A DNA stretch of 64,000 bases. Origin: an uncultured Erysipelotrichaceae bacterium. GTDB lineage: Bacteria; Bacillota_I; Bacilli_A; RFN20; CAG-826. This document shows positions 1 to 6,743 of this stretch, piece after piece; the stretch's first letter is position 1; every line of letters starts with the position of its first letter. The position numbers and the translations under genes were made by a program. The notes below the pieces were generated by a model, which made no database searches, had not been told where the DNA came from, and saw only the letters and a list, made by a program, of their open reading frames with translations. The stretch covers positions 125,490-189,489 of the forward strand of contig CADCLU010000001.1 of the NCBI GenBank assembly GCA_902802355.1, in the 5' to 3' direction.

Positions 1-824
1 TCATCTTTTTTGTTCTCTAAACGAAGGTGAAGTTGTTTGTGATCAAAGACAAGCATCCAGTAAACGGAGATTGCGCTGATGGTAACGTTAGCAGGAAGTC
101 CTAATAAAAGCATTATGAAGAAATACTCATAAGGCGGTTGGAAAGAACGCTCAGGATGCTCAGCGTTATATCCAAATATCTGATAGAAGACATAGAACGC
201 AAGACTCTTGAGAATTGTCATAACCAAAACTTCACAAAGCAAAGCGATTAAAGCGGTCTCGTTTGGTGATGGCGTGTCGACATAATCTAGGATATGCCTC
301 TCAAACTTTTTGTTGGTCAGGGTAACGCTTATGCAACATGCCACTGCTACAACAACCATGATTCCAAGAATGATGAATTTCACGATGAGGACATAGTCGC
401 CTTTGAATACCGTACCGCCAACGAAATCGGTGAGGAAAAGGACGGCAGCAAGGCCAGCCAAAATGACTCCCATCGCAATAAACACAGCAAACGGAGGTTT
501 TAAAGATGCGCGGAATTTGCGGGTGATTTTTTCAAAAATCCATGGCAAAACACCAAGAATTCCATAAACGATGGTGATGAAGAAATTGTATGCCCCGGTT
601 GGGAAAACCATGGCTGGGATGAAGTCAGCAGCCACACCGACCACAGCCCCATAGAACGGTCCAAGAGTGAGCGAGGCGAACATGATCAATGCTGGGGTGA
701 GCGAGAAGCGAAGGAAAACCAAATCACCCATTGGGATGAGTTTGAAGACCATCGTTGAGACGATCGAGAGGGCGGTCAGGATGGCCGCGCTAGTTATGTT
801 TCTGATTGTGAAGGTCTTTTTCAT
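1..824 (-). CDS. folT: Folate-family ECF transporter S component (partial, 3' end missing)
   Basis: Predicted membrane substrate-binding subunit of an energy-coupling factor importer for folate. The frame opens at the ATG at 824 and stays open to the window edge, about 274 codons, so the C-terminus is cut off. It starts MKKTFTIRNITSAA and has several hydrophobic helices. The stretch FPTGAYNFF near residue 75 matches the FPTGAYFPGFT-type motif that I associate with the FolT family. Its start overlaps the folC stop as ATGA, and folC encodes the enzyme that traps imported folate as polyglutamate, which supports folate as substrate. The shared EcfA/EcfT module is not in the window. Family confidence is good; substrate is inferred from motif and neighbour. 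Confidence 0.8.
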   Translation of the reverse strand, partial: MKKTFTIRNITSAAILTALSIVSTMVFKLIPMGDLVFLRFSLTPALIMFASLTLGPFYGAVVGVAADFIPAMVFPTGAYNFFITIVYGILGVLPWIFEKITRKFRASLKPPFAVFIAMGVILAGLAAVLFLTDFVGGTVFKGDYVLIVKFIILGIMVVVAVACCISVTLTNKKFERHILDYVDTPSPNETALIALLCEVLVMTILKSLAFYVFYQIFGYNAEHPERSFQPPYEYFFIMLLLGLPANVTISAISVYWMLVFDHKQLHLRLENKKD

Positions 825-2059
825 AAGTGCAGTGTCTCGATGACATACTCCCTGGCTAAGTTGGCGAAGGCTAAGCTCCCCGTGATGAGGATTATATCCT
901 CTGGGTATTTGATGAGGAAGTCGCTAATCGCGAGTTTGTAATCTGGGTTATAGGAATAGTCCTCAGCGTAGAGGAAATAGTCGCTTTCATCCCTGGCGCG
1001 TTTGCTGTCAAAGGTAGTTAGGACAATCTCAGCAGCGTCGCGGCTGATTCGTGGAAGCTCGACCGCGATATTCTTATCTCTGAAGCAGGCGAAGACGACG
1101 TGGATTGGTTTATCTCCGCTAAGAGGAATCAATGATTCGACGAGTTCGTTAATGGCTTGTGGGTTATGAGCACCATCGATGAAGATGTTGCGATGCCTTT
1201 CGAAACGGCACGGGAGCGGAGCGGATAAGAGTCCTTTTCTGACAGCTTCCTCAGTCACTGGGAATCGCTCATTAAGGATCTTCGTGGCTTCCACCACAAT
1301 AGAGGCGTTCTTTAACTGATATTGAGCCGGGGTGAGAAGCTGGAGCTTCTGATATGGTCTGTAATCGAAATAGAAATACGGGGCTTCGTAGTGAGAGTTG
1401 TGGTATGAATCGACCTGGTAGAAGTCGCTGTCTCTCTTTTCGGCAATCTCACGGATGACCTTCATGGTTTCCTCGTCCATTGGACCAACTAAGATTGGGC
1501 AACGGTTCTTGATGATGCCGGCTTTGTTACGAGCGATCTCGGAAGTCGTTCTTCCTAAGAAGGCGGTGTGTTCAAGCGAAACGGTCGTGATGATGGAAAG
1601 GACAGGTTTGGCATCAGAGATATTTGTGCTGTCAGTCTCCCCTCCCATACCACATTCGATAATGGCGAGATCTGGCTTCTGTTCATTGAAGTAATCAAAG
1701 GCCATTGCGGTCTCGATTTCGAATGAGGAAAGGTTGAATTTCTTATACTCATTCTCTCTTTGAGAGAAGATGCGGGCAAAATCCTCATCGGTGATGTCTT
1801 TGCCATCAATATGAATCATCTCGTTTGGTTTCTTGAGATATGGCTTGCTGAAGAGGGCGACTTTGTAGCCGGCAGCCTTATAGACCTCCAAGAGGTAATG
1901 AGCGCTTGAGCCTTTTCCATTCGATCCGGTGATGTGGATGAAAGGAACCTCTAAATTGAGTTTGGTTTTCTTAAGGAAATGATCCCAGTCTTCCCTTTCG
2001 TAGCGGGACATGGTGAGATCGTTATCTTTGAGATATTGGAGCGTGTCTTCGTAGTTCAT
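821..2059 (-). CDS. folC: Bifunctional folylpolyglutamate/dihydrofolate synthase
   Basis: ATP-dependent Mur-ligase-fold enzyme that adds glutamate to folates in the cytoplasm. The protein is 412 aa, a normal length. The P-loop GSNGKGS lies at residues 45-51, the Mg-binding stretch IIECGMGGETDSTN near 135, and the C-terminal domain begins around FIDGAHNPQA. The usual GGRLDATN is here GGETDSTN, a variant. It overlaps smpB upstream (TGATG) and folT downstream (ATGA), so the three genes form one translationally coupled unit. The pairing with folT suggests import and retention of folate rather than de novo synthesis; no other folate biosynthesis gene is visible. Confidence 0.92.
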   Translation of the reverse strand: MNYEDTLQYLKDNDLTMSRYEREDWDHFLKKTKLNLEVPFIHITGSNGKGSSAHYLLEVYKAAGYKVALFSKPYLKKPNEMIHIDGKDITDEDFARIFSQRENEYKKFNLSSFEIETAMAFDYFNEQKPDLAIIECGMGGETDSTNISDAKPVLSIITTVSLEHTAFLGRTTSEIARNKAGIIKNRCPILVGPMDEETMKVIREIAEKRDSDFYQVDSYHNSHYEAPYFYFDYRPYQKLQLLTPAQYQLKNASIVVEATKILNERFPVTEEAVRKGLLSAPLPCRFERHRNIFIDGAHNPQAINELVESLIPLSGDKPIHVVFACFRDKNIAVELPRISRDAAEIVLTTFDSKRARDESDYFLYAEDYSYNPDYKLAISDFLIKYPEDIILITGSLAFANLAREYVIETLHL

Positions 2060-2538
2060 CAGAAGTCCTCATAATCCTTTGAGGAACGGGCGTTTTTGTC
2101 GAACTCTCTTTCGAGGTCTTTCTCTTTAAGAGAATCTCTCTTGTCGTGGAGCTGTTTGCCTTTGGCAAGGGCGATTTCCATCTTGGCGTAGCCATGTGAC
2201 AAAAAGACCTTCGTTGGGACGCAGGTGTGTCCATTCTCAGCAATCCTCGCAGAGAGCTTCTTGATCTCTTGTTTGGTGAGAAGGAGCTTACGGTCACGGA
2301 GATGGTCAACATTAAAAATGTTGCCTTCCTTGTAAGGGGCGATGTGCATATTGCAGACAAAGGCCTCACCATGTTTGACGAAGATGTAGGCGTCGCTGAT
2401 GGTCGCGTTCTTGGCTCTGAGGCTCTTGATTTCGGTGCCAGTAAGAACGAGTCCGGCTGTCATGAAGTCGCTTAAAAAATACTCAAAGTGAGCTCTGCGA
2501 TTCTCAATTAAAACTCCTGACTCTTTCTTTCTGCTCAT
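2059..2538 (-). CDS. smpB: SsrA-binding protein SmpB
   Basis: Binds tmRNA and delivers it to stalled ribosomes in trans-translation. The 159 aa protein has the family hallmarks: the N-terminal RRAHFEYF segment, TGTEIKSLR, the central HIAPY strand and the basic C-terminal tail KGKQLHDKRDSLKEKD, which enters the mRNA channel in characterised SmpB. An AGGA site sits upstream of the ATG at 2538, with a sigma-A-like promoter at 2561-2590. The stop codon overlaps the folC start by one base. The ssrA gene is not adjacent; I searched the surrounding intergenic sequence for a tmRNA-type 3' end and found none. Confidence 0.95.
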   Translation of the reverse strand: MSRKKESGVLIENRRAHFEYFLSDFMTAGLVLTGTEIKSLRAKNATISDAYIFVKHGEAFVCNMHIAPYKEGNIFNVDHLRDRKLLLTKQEIKKLSARIAENGHTCVPTKVFLSHGYAKMEIALAKGKQLHDKRDSLKEKDLEREFDKNARSSKDYEDF

Positions 2539-2560
2539 CGTTCGTTCCTAAGTCAAAGGA

Positions 2561-2590
2561 ATTATAGACCTCTAGTGGTCTATTTGCGAA
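2561..2590 (-). promoter_or_regulatory. Promoter of smpB-folC-folT with a palindrome in the spacer
   Basis: On the minus strand a perfect -10 TATAAT (2561-2566) is preceded by an 18 bp spacer and a weak -35 TTCGCA (2585-2590). The spacer contains GACCTCTAGTGGTC (2567-2580), palindromic at 12 of 14 positions, which could be a repressor operator. The start codon is 22 nt below the -10, so this mRNA has a short leader with an AGGA site. Confidence 0.55.
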
Positions 2591-2607
2591 TGCAAAAGGA
2601 AAGAAGG

Positions 2608-2781
2608 CATCGGTCCCTGGGCAAATGGGTCGGCGACAGACACCAAATCGATAGCCCTATCCACCTGCACGTGTCTGTAGCAAGACGGAAAAAACACATC
2701 GCCGAGTTCATTCCCAAAGAATTCGATGAATAACGAAACAGACTGTCTATCCTCCACACGCGAGGATAGACAGTCTTTTCT
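2608..2781 (+). ncRNA. Candidate structured noncoding RNA ending in a perfect terminator
   Basis: Four nested helices can be paired by eye: CATCG 2608-2612 with CGATG 2724-2728; GGG+AATG 2619-2627 with CATT+CCC 2709-2715; TCGGCGA 2630-2636 with TCGCCGA 2699-2705; CAGACAC 2637-2643 with GTGTCTG 2671-2677. A small GATA/TATC hairpin (2650-2661) lies inside. A 21-nt purine-rich loop (2678-2698) interrupts one side. The rod is followed by a 14-bp perfect hairpin and TTTTCT, which gives the strand. No convincing protein lies here. I checked for tmRNA, SRP GGAAGCAGC and RNase P signatures and saw none; a 6S-like rod is possible but the element is short. The promoter is unclear. Confidence 0.45.
2741..2781 (+). 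terminator. Rho-independent terminator of the candidate RNA
   Basis: Stem arms 2741-2754 and 2762-2775 are perfectly complementary over 14 bp, with loop CACACGC and tail TTTTCT on the plus strand only. No plus-strand protein gene precedes it, which supports a noncoding transcript ending here. Confidence 0.65.
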
Positions 2782-2798
2782 GGCGAAAAGAGCAAGAG

Positions 2799-2858
2799 AA
2801 TACAAAAAGGGTTGCAACAATGTATTCCGGTCAATGTAGGCCTTAGAGGTGCTGCAAC
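2799..2858 (-). terminator. Possible terminator region after the 192-aa membrane protein gene
   Basis: On the minus strand AGGTTGCA pairs with TGCAACC across a loop of nearly 40 nt and is followed by CTTTTTG. An overlapping inverted repeat (GAATACA/TGTATTC, 2798-2827) encloses the 8-bp palindrome GTTGCAAC. The long loop makes termination uncertain. Confidence 0.3.
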
Positions 2859-2868
2859 CTTTTATCGG

Positions 2869-3447
2869 TCAGTTTTTCTTTAAGGACAGCACCGCAGATG
2901 CGCCGAAGAGCAACCCCGAAATAATCGAGAAGACGCCGGTTCCAATGAACCCGAAGCCCAACTTGAAATTCACCCTCTTTATCGACTCGTGCATAAGCTC
3001 CACACCGTACGTCGATGGATCGTCAGATACGATGCTTTGAAACGCCCCGTCCGTAGAGACGAAGAGAAGGACGGCAGAGACCACTAGGAAGACACCACAG
3101 CCTGCCAAAATGAATTTACCCCAGTTCTTCTTCTTGGCGTAGATGAACACTAAGGCGACGATTGAGCCGATGAACGCTAAGAACATAAGGATCCATGCAA
3201 CCAAAGCCGTGGCTGTAACACGATACAAGGCACCTTCGACATTAAAAACGGCATTGTTGACGACACGAGTCATATGGAACGACCCGCCGAAGACAAACGC
3301 ATAAGCCGGGGTGATCTTCATGTATTCGCCTTGATATTGAGACGTAATGCCGGTGCCAAACAGCAGGAACAGTGTCACAAATGTGAGAAGGGCGCCGCCA
3401 ATTGCAAACCAATCCTTCAAAAGCAAAGCTTTTATTTTTTCTAACAT
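2869..3447 (-). CDS. Hypothetical four-helix membrane protein
   Basis: I do not recognise a named family. The 192 aa protein has four hydrophobic helices (about residues 15-35, 80-105, 110-130 and 160-188), a roughly 45-residue outer loop between helices 1 and 2 with AYAFVFGG, and a short Lys-Lys-Asn C-terminus. A strong GAGGAG site precedes the ATG at 3447. Its layout, including the YxFVF motif in the first loop and a glycine-rich last helix, resembles the 152-aa protein at 43923-44381, so the two may be distant paralogues. Function unknown. Confidence 0.6.
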   Translation of the reverse strand: MLEKIKALLLKDWFAIGGALLTFVTLFLLFGTGITSQYQGEYMKITPAYAFVFGGSFHMTRVVNNAVFNVEGALYRVTATALVAWILMFLAFIGSIVALVFIYAKKKNWGKFILAGCGVFLVVSAVLLFVSTDGAFQSIVSDDPSTYGVELMHESIKRVNFKLGFGFIGTGVFSIISGLLFGASAVLSLKKN

Positions 3448-3460
3448 ATTGAACTCCTCG

Positions 3461-3661
3461 CTAGCGACATTTTACTCTTTCACACGACCACAGTCGCTTT
3501 GCATGGGCGCGCTTCATGTTGTTTCTAAAAATAGCTTTAACCTTGGCATAGATTTCGCCAGCGGCTCCTCTTCCGACTCCTTTTACTTTGAATCCGTCCG
3601 AGACCAATTTAGCAATCACTCGGTTAACGCACTGAACCGCTGTAAAACAGTCACGAGAAGG
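3461..3661 (-). pseudogene. Coding-like frame without a proper start (possible gene remnant)
   Basis: On the minus strand a frame is open from 3661 to a TAG at 3461 and has protein-like composition (for example VNRVIAKLVSDGF and GRGAAGEIYAKVKAIF). It has no ATG near its beginning; a GTG at 3619 would give 52 residues. It ends 13 bp before the start of the next gene, just ahead of that gene's GAGGAG site. I cannot match it to a family. It could be a decayed gene, an insertion-sequence fragment or chance. No ribosome site is visible for the GTG. Confidence 0.25.
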
Positions 3662-3837
3662 CTATTTCAGACCTTATGATTATTTTAAACGAGATGCGAT
3701 TGTATTCCTAGGAATTCTTCTGAATCCGTGATGCCTAAAAACTACAAGTATTTTTGATTCAAACAAGAGCATAATGTAGTGCACTTTTTTATCGCATTGG
3801 AAAATATACGGCCCAAAATGGGTCGGAATGCAAAAGT
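3662..3837. other. Gene-free stretch with one weak hairpin
   Basis: AT-rich intergenic sequence downstream of the hemolysin III gene. The only structure I see is GCATT...AATGC (about 3794-3833) enclosing CCCA-AAA-TGGG. No open frame with a start signal and no RNA gene signature is visible. Confidence 0.4.
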
Positions 3838-3879
3838 AAAACAACCGAAAAAGCCAGACTCGTCTGACTAATTCGGTTA
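3838..3879 (-). terminator. Terminator downstream of hemolysin III gene
   Basis: On the minus strand AACCGAA pairs with TTCGGTT around an inner 7-bp hairpin with a CGAG loop, followed by GTTTTAC. It lies 45 bp after the stop codon. Confidence 0.65.
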
Positions 3880-3923
3880 TGGCGGAGCACGATGCGGGTA
3901 GGCGTCCTAAGTAACGGCCACCG

Positions 3924-4589
3924 TTAAAGAACGTAGTAATAAATCGAGATGAACATGAGGGCGGTGCCCACTAAACAGAAGCAATGGAAAACGAGGTGGA
4001 ACCATGCGTTTTTGTGACCGATTCCATAAAGGACTGCGCCGAGTGTGTAGGCCACTCCTCCCATAAGGAGAAGGAAGAAGGCTGGGAACCAACCGATGGC
4101 TTCAAGAAGAGGCCAGAACGAGATGACGATAAGCCAGCCCATGCAGATATAGTCGATCATGCAGAAGATTCTGAACTTCTTGAGGTTGACCGAGTTGAGG
4201 GAAATACCAACCGCTCCTAAAGCGACACAACCCCCATAGATGATCCAGGCCCACATCGGGCTCACGGACATAATGCTGACCAAACAATACGGGGCGTATG
4301 TTCCGGTGATGAGGACATAGATCATGTTGTGGTCCAAAACCCTCAAAACACGTTTGCCATTGTTCCTTCCTAAGGCGTGATAGACGCAAGAAGTCGTATA
4401 GCAAAGCAATAAAGAAAGAATGAAAATTGAGCACGAAACTATAGCCCAAACATTGCCGCTGTTGACCGCCTTCAAAATGAGGAAAGGACCAAAAATCAGC
4501 GTCAAAACCGTCCCCAATCCATGTGTAATGGAGTTTGAGAGCTCTTGTCCGAGAGTGTATTTTGGCAGTTCTGTTTTAAGTGGGCTCAT
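3924..4589 (-). CDS. Hemolysin III family (PAQR) membrane protein
   Basis: Seven-helix integral membrane protein of the YqfA/TrhA/hemolysin III family. Family landmarks are SITHG in the first helix, YHALG, the LDHNMIYVLITGTYAPY segment, and the HLVFH pair near the C-terminus; the Ser/His residues form the presumed metal site of PAQR proteins. Physiological role in bacteria is debated (membrane homeostasis or haemolysis). I choose the ATG at 4589 over an upstream GTG at 4595 because the -10 box ends only 7 nt before it; there is no Shine-Dalgarno site, so the mRNA is probably leaderless. About 221 aa, the usual length. Divergent from the Mn exporter gene. Confidence 0.88.
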   Translation of the reverse strand: MSPLKTELPKYTLGQELSNSITHGLGTVLTLIFGPFLILKAVNSGNVWAIVSCSIFILSLLLCYTTSCVYHALGRNNGKRVLRVLDHNMIYVLITGTYAPYCLVSIMSVSPMWAWIIYGGCVALGAVGISLNSVNLKKFRIFCMIDYICMGWLIVISFWPLLEAIGWFPAFFLLLMGGVAYTLGAVLYGIGHKNAWFHLVFHCFCLVGTALMFISIYYYVL

Positions 4590-4596
4590 GACCACA

Positions 4597-4624
4597 ATAT
4601 TAGTACAACTAGTTTCTTTGTCAA
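4597..4624 (-). promoter_or_regulatory. Leaderless-type promoter of the hemolysin III gene
   Basis: TTGACA (4619-4624), 16-bp spacer and TAATAT (4597-4602) on the minus strand; the ATG follows after 7 nt, so transcription should start at or next to the start codon. CTAGTTT occurs three times between about 4608 and 4650 in the shared divergent region and could be a regulator site. Confidence 0.6.
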
Positions 4625-4658
4625 GTACATCTAGTTTTATTTACTAGTTTAATATCGT

Positions 4659-4686
4659 TTGACAATAATCCATGAAGGTCTAAACT
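4659..4686 (+). promoter_or_regulatory. Promoter of the cation efflux gene
   Basis: TTGACA at 4659-4664, 16-bp spacer and TAAACT at 4681-4686. The ATG is at 4702, which leaves a leader of about 9 nt without a Shine-Dalgarno sequence. Confidence 0.5.
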
Positions 4687-4701
4687 ACTTTTGCGCAATT
4701 T

Positions 4702-5892
4702 ATGATTACCTTATTAAGAAGATTATTCATAAAGAATTACCAAAACGTAGAGGATGAGACCGTCCGCAAAAACCATGGTATGTTGGCCGCCATTTTCGGC
4801 ATTATCTCCAACCTCATCTTGGTCTGCGTCAAAGTCACGGCGGCCATCATCATTTCGGCCAATGCCGGTTGGACATTCTTCCCAATCGCGCTCATCGCGG
4901 ACGCGATCAACAACACTTCAGACGCCTTTACCAGCATCGTTACTTTAGTCAGTTTCAAGATCGCTGCTAAGCCTGGCGACAAAGAACACCCATTCGGACA
5001 CGAAAGGGTTGAGTACATTGCCAGCATGATCGTCTCGTTCTTCATCATCGTCGTCGCGGTCGAGATCTTCAAAAGCTCACTCGAGAAGGTCATCTCCTCT
5101 GAGATCGCCGAATACGATATCTTGAGTGTCGTTATCCTTGCCCTTGCTATCGTCCTTAAATTTGTCCAATCCCATGTGAACCGTTCAATCGGAAAGATCA
5201 TCAACTCCCCTGCCCTTAAGGCCACCGCTCTCGACTCCTTGCTCGATTGCCTTGTCACCGGCGTCGTTCTTGCTTGCGCCCTTCTCACTTGGGGCTTTGG
5301 TTGGACCTTCCTCGATGGCTACTTTGGCATGGCCGTCGCTATCTTCGTCTTCATCAGCGGCGTCCGTTCCCTCTTAGAGTCCTTCTCCCCTCTCATTGGC
5401 GAAGCCAATAATGAAGAGCTCGTTGAGAAGATTACCGCTATCGTTAACTCAAACGAAAAGGTCCTTGGCATCCATGACATGATCTGCCACTCCTATGGAC
5501 CAACCAAATCATTCGTCTCCTTCCACATCGAAGTTAATGCCCATATGTCTCTTGAAGAGTCCCATGACATCGCGGACACCATCGAAGAGAAGATTAGAGC
5601 CGAGCTCAAAATCGAGGCGAACATCCACGTCGACCCAGTCGACCTTGATGACCCTGAGATCGTTGAGGCGAGAGACACCATCAACCAAGTCATCAGAAGC
5701 TTCGATCCTGAAGGCAATTGCCATGACGTCAGAATCGTCAGAGGCACCAAAGCCAAAACCCTCCGCTTCGACATCCTTGTCTTAACGCGCGACAAGAAAG
5801 AGCAAGCCAAGATCACCAAAGCGATCAAAGACGAGTTCGAGAAGAAGGGTCAGCAATACGTCTATAAGATCAACATCGATCATCCTTTCTGA
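4702..5892 (+). CDS. Cation diffusion facilitator, MntE-like Mn(II) exporter
   Basis: Proton-driven divalent metal exporter in the cytoplasmic membrane. The 396 aa protein has six predicted helices and a long cytoplasmic ferredoxin-like C-terminal region, extended relative to short CDF proteins. The metal site reads N70-x3-D74 (NNTSD) in helix 2 and D178-x3-D182 (DSLLD) in helix 5. The Asn-Asp/Asp-Asp set is the pattern described for manganese exporters such as pneumococcal MntE, while zinc transporters carry Asp-Asp/His-Asp. HPFGHERVEY between helices 2 and 3 is typical. Manganese specificity is inferred from these residues. A strong terminator follows at 5911. No metalloregulator gene or recognisable Mn riboswitch is adjacent. 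Confidence 0.85.
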   Translation: MITLLRRLFIKNYQNVEDETVRKNHGMLAAIFGIISNLILVCVKVTAAIIISANAGWTFFPIALIADAINNTSDAFTSIVTLVSFKIAAKPGDKEHPFGHERVEYIASMIVSFFIIVVAVEIFKSSLEKVISSEIAEYDILSVVILALAIVLKFVQSHVNRSIGKIINSPALKATALDSLLDCLVTGVVLACALLTWGFGWTFLDGYFGMAVAIFVFISGVRSLLESFSPLIGEANNEELVEKITAIVNSNEKVLGIHDMICHSYGPTKSFVSFHIEVNAHMSLEESHDIADTIEEKIRAELKIEANIHVDPVDLDDPEIVEARDTINQVIRSFDPEGNCHDVRIVRGTKAKTLRFDILVLTRDKKEQAKITKAIKDEFEKKGQQYVYKINIDHPF

Positions 5893-5910
5893 AGAAAGAG
5901 CAAAAGAAAA

Positions 5911-5938
5911 GGGAGCCGATCAAGGCTCCCTGTTTTTT
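5911..5938. terminator. Bidirectional terminator between mntE-like gene and gpmA
   Basis: GGGAGCC/GGCTCCC stem with a 6-nt loop. The plus strand continues TGTTTTTT and the minus strand CTTTTCTTTT, so it can stop both converging transcripts. Confidence 0.85.
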
Positions 5939-5948
5939 GTTCTATCGA

Positions 5949-6656
5949 TTATAGATAGTACTTGTTGAGGACGGCGAGGGTCTTCTCGTCGAGTTCGTAG
6001 ACGAGTGGTTTGCCGGTTGGGATCTCAACGGAGATGATCTGAGCTGGGGTGAGGTGCTCAAGTTCCATGACAAGAGCTCTTAAGCTGTTGCCGTGGGCGG
6101 CGATAAGAACTTTGCGGCCAGCTTTGATGGCTGGAGCGATTTCCTTATCGAAATATGGTTTAACACGGTTGGCGGTGTCGATTAAGCACTCGGTGAGTGG
6201 GCAATCTTCGATTGTCATCTCGCCTTTGGCAATGAGATCCTGATAGGTCTTCTGGTTGCCTGGCCATCTCTCATCTTCTTTCTCTAAAGAGAGAGGTGGA
6301 ACGTCAGCGCTTCTACGCCAGATGTGGACTTGCTCATCGCCCCATTTCTGAGCGGATTCGGCTTTGTTGAGGCCCTGGAGAGCACCATAGTGACGCTCAT
6401 TGAGACGCCAGGTGTAGTGCTTTTCGATGCCTTCTTCACCAAGTTCCTTGAGAACGCGGTCCATGGTGTGGTTGGCTCTCTTAAGAACGCTGCTGAAGGC
6501 CATATCGAAGCTGTAGCCTTTCTCCTTGAGGAGCTTGCCAGCTTCAGTGGCTTCTTTCTCGCCGTTTGGGGATAATTCAACATCGGTCCATCCGGTGAAC
6601 TTGTTTTCGAGGTTCCATTCGGACTGTCCGTGTCTGATTAAGACTAATTTGACCAT
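5949..6656 (-). CDS. gpmA: 2,3-bisphosphoglycerate-dependent phosphoglycerate mutase
   Basis: Glycolytic/gluconeogenic enzyme that interconverts 3- and 2-phosphoglycerate through a phosphohistidine. R8-H9-G10 carries the catalytic histidine (LIRHGQSEWN); the FTGWTDVELS, RLNERHYGALQGLNK and AAHGNSLRALV stretches are diagnostic for the cofactor-dependent GpmA branch. The length, 235 aa, is normal. The gene has its own promoter (TATAAT on the minus strand at 6687-6692) and an AAGGAAGGA ribosome site. Monocistronic by appearance, between a bidirectional terminator and the next minus-strand gene. Confidence 0.95.
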   Translation of the reverse strand: MVKLVLIRHGQSEWNLENKFTGWTDVELSPNGEKEATEAGKLLKEKGYSFDMAFSSVLKRANHTMDRVLKELGEEGIEKHYTWRLNERHYGALQGLNKAESAQKWGDEQVHIWRRSADVPPLSLEKEDERWPGNQKTYQDLIAKGEMTIEDCPLTECLIDTANRVKPYFDKEIAPAIKAGRKVLIAAHGNSLRALVMELEHLTPAQIISVEIPTGKPLVYELDEKTLAVLNKYYL

Positions 6657-6743
6657 TTTAAAATCCTTCCTTTGGATAACGGATAGATTATAGGGCTTAA
6701 AGGGCTTATTTCCAACACCTTTGCTCTTAGAGCAAGGAGATAA

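Noticed and set aside
2059..2538. Genetic code 4 (UGA as Trp), considered because of the Mollicutes-like features
   Set aside because: smpB, gatB, aguB-adjacent and other genes end in TGA and all Trp codons checked are TGG.
2572..2834. Two minus-strand open frames of about 83 codons
   Set aside because: They overlap each other and the nested hairpins, lack ribosome sites and have composition unlike neighbouring proteins.
3347..3679. Plus-strand open frame of 110 codons
   Set aside because: Ser/Asn-rich antisense shadow of the membrane protein and of the remnant frame; no start signal.
4590..4595. GTG start for hemolysin III six bases upstream
   Set aside because: It would lie before the likely transcription start given the -10 box at 4597-4602.
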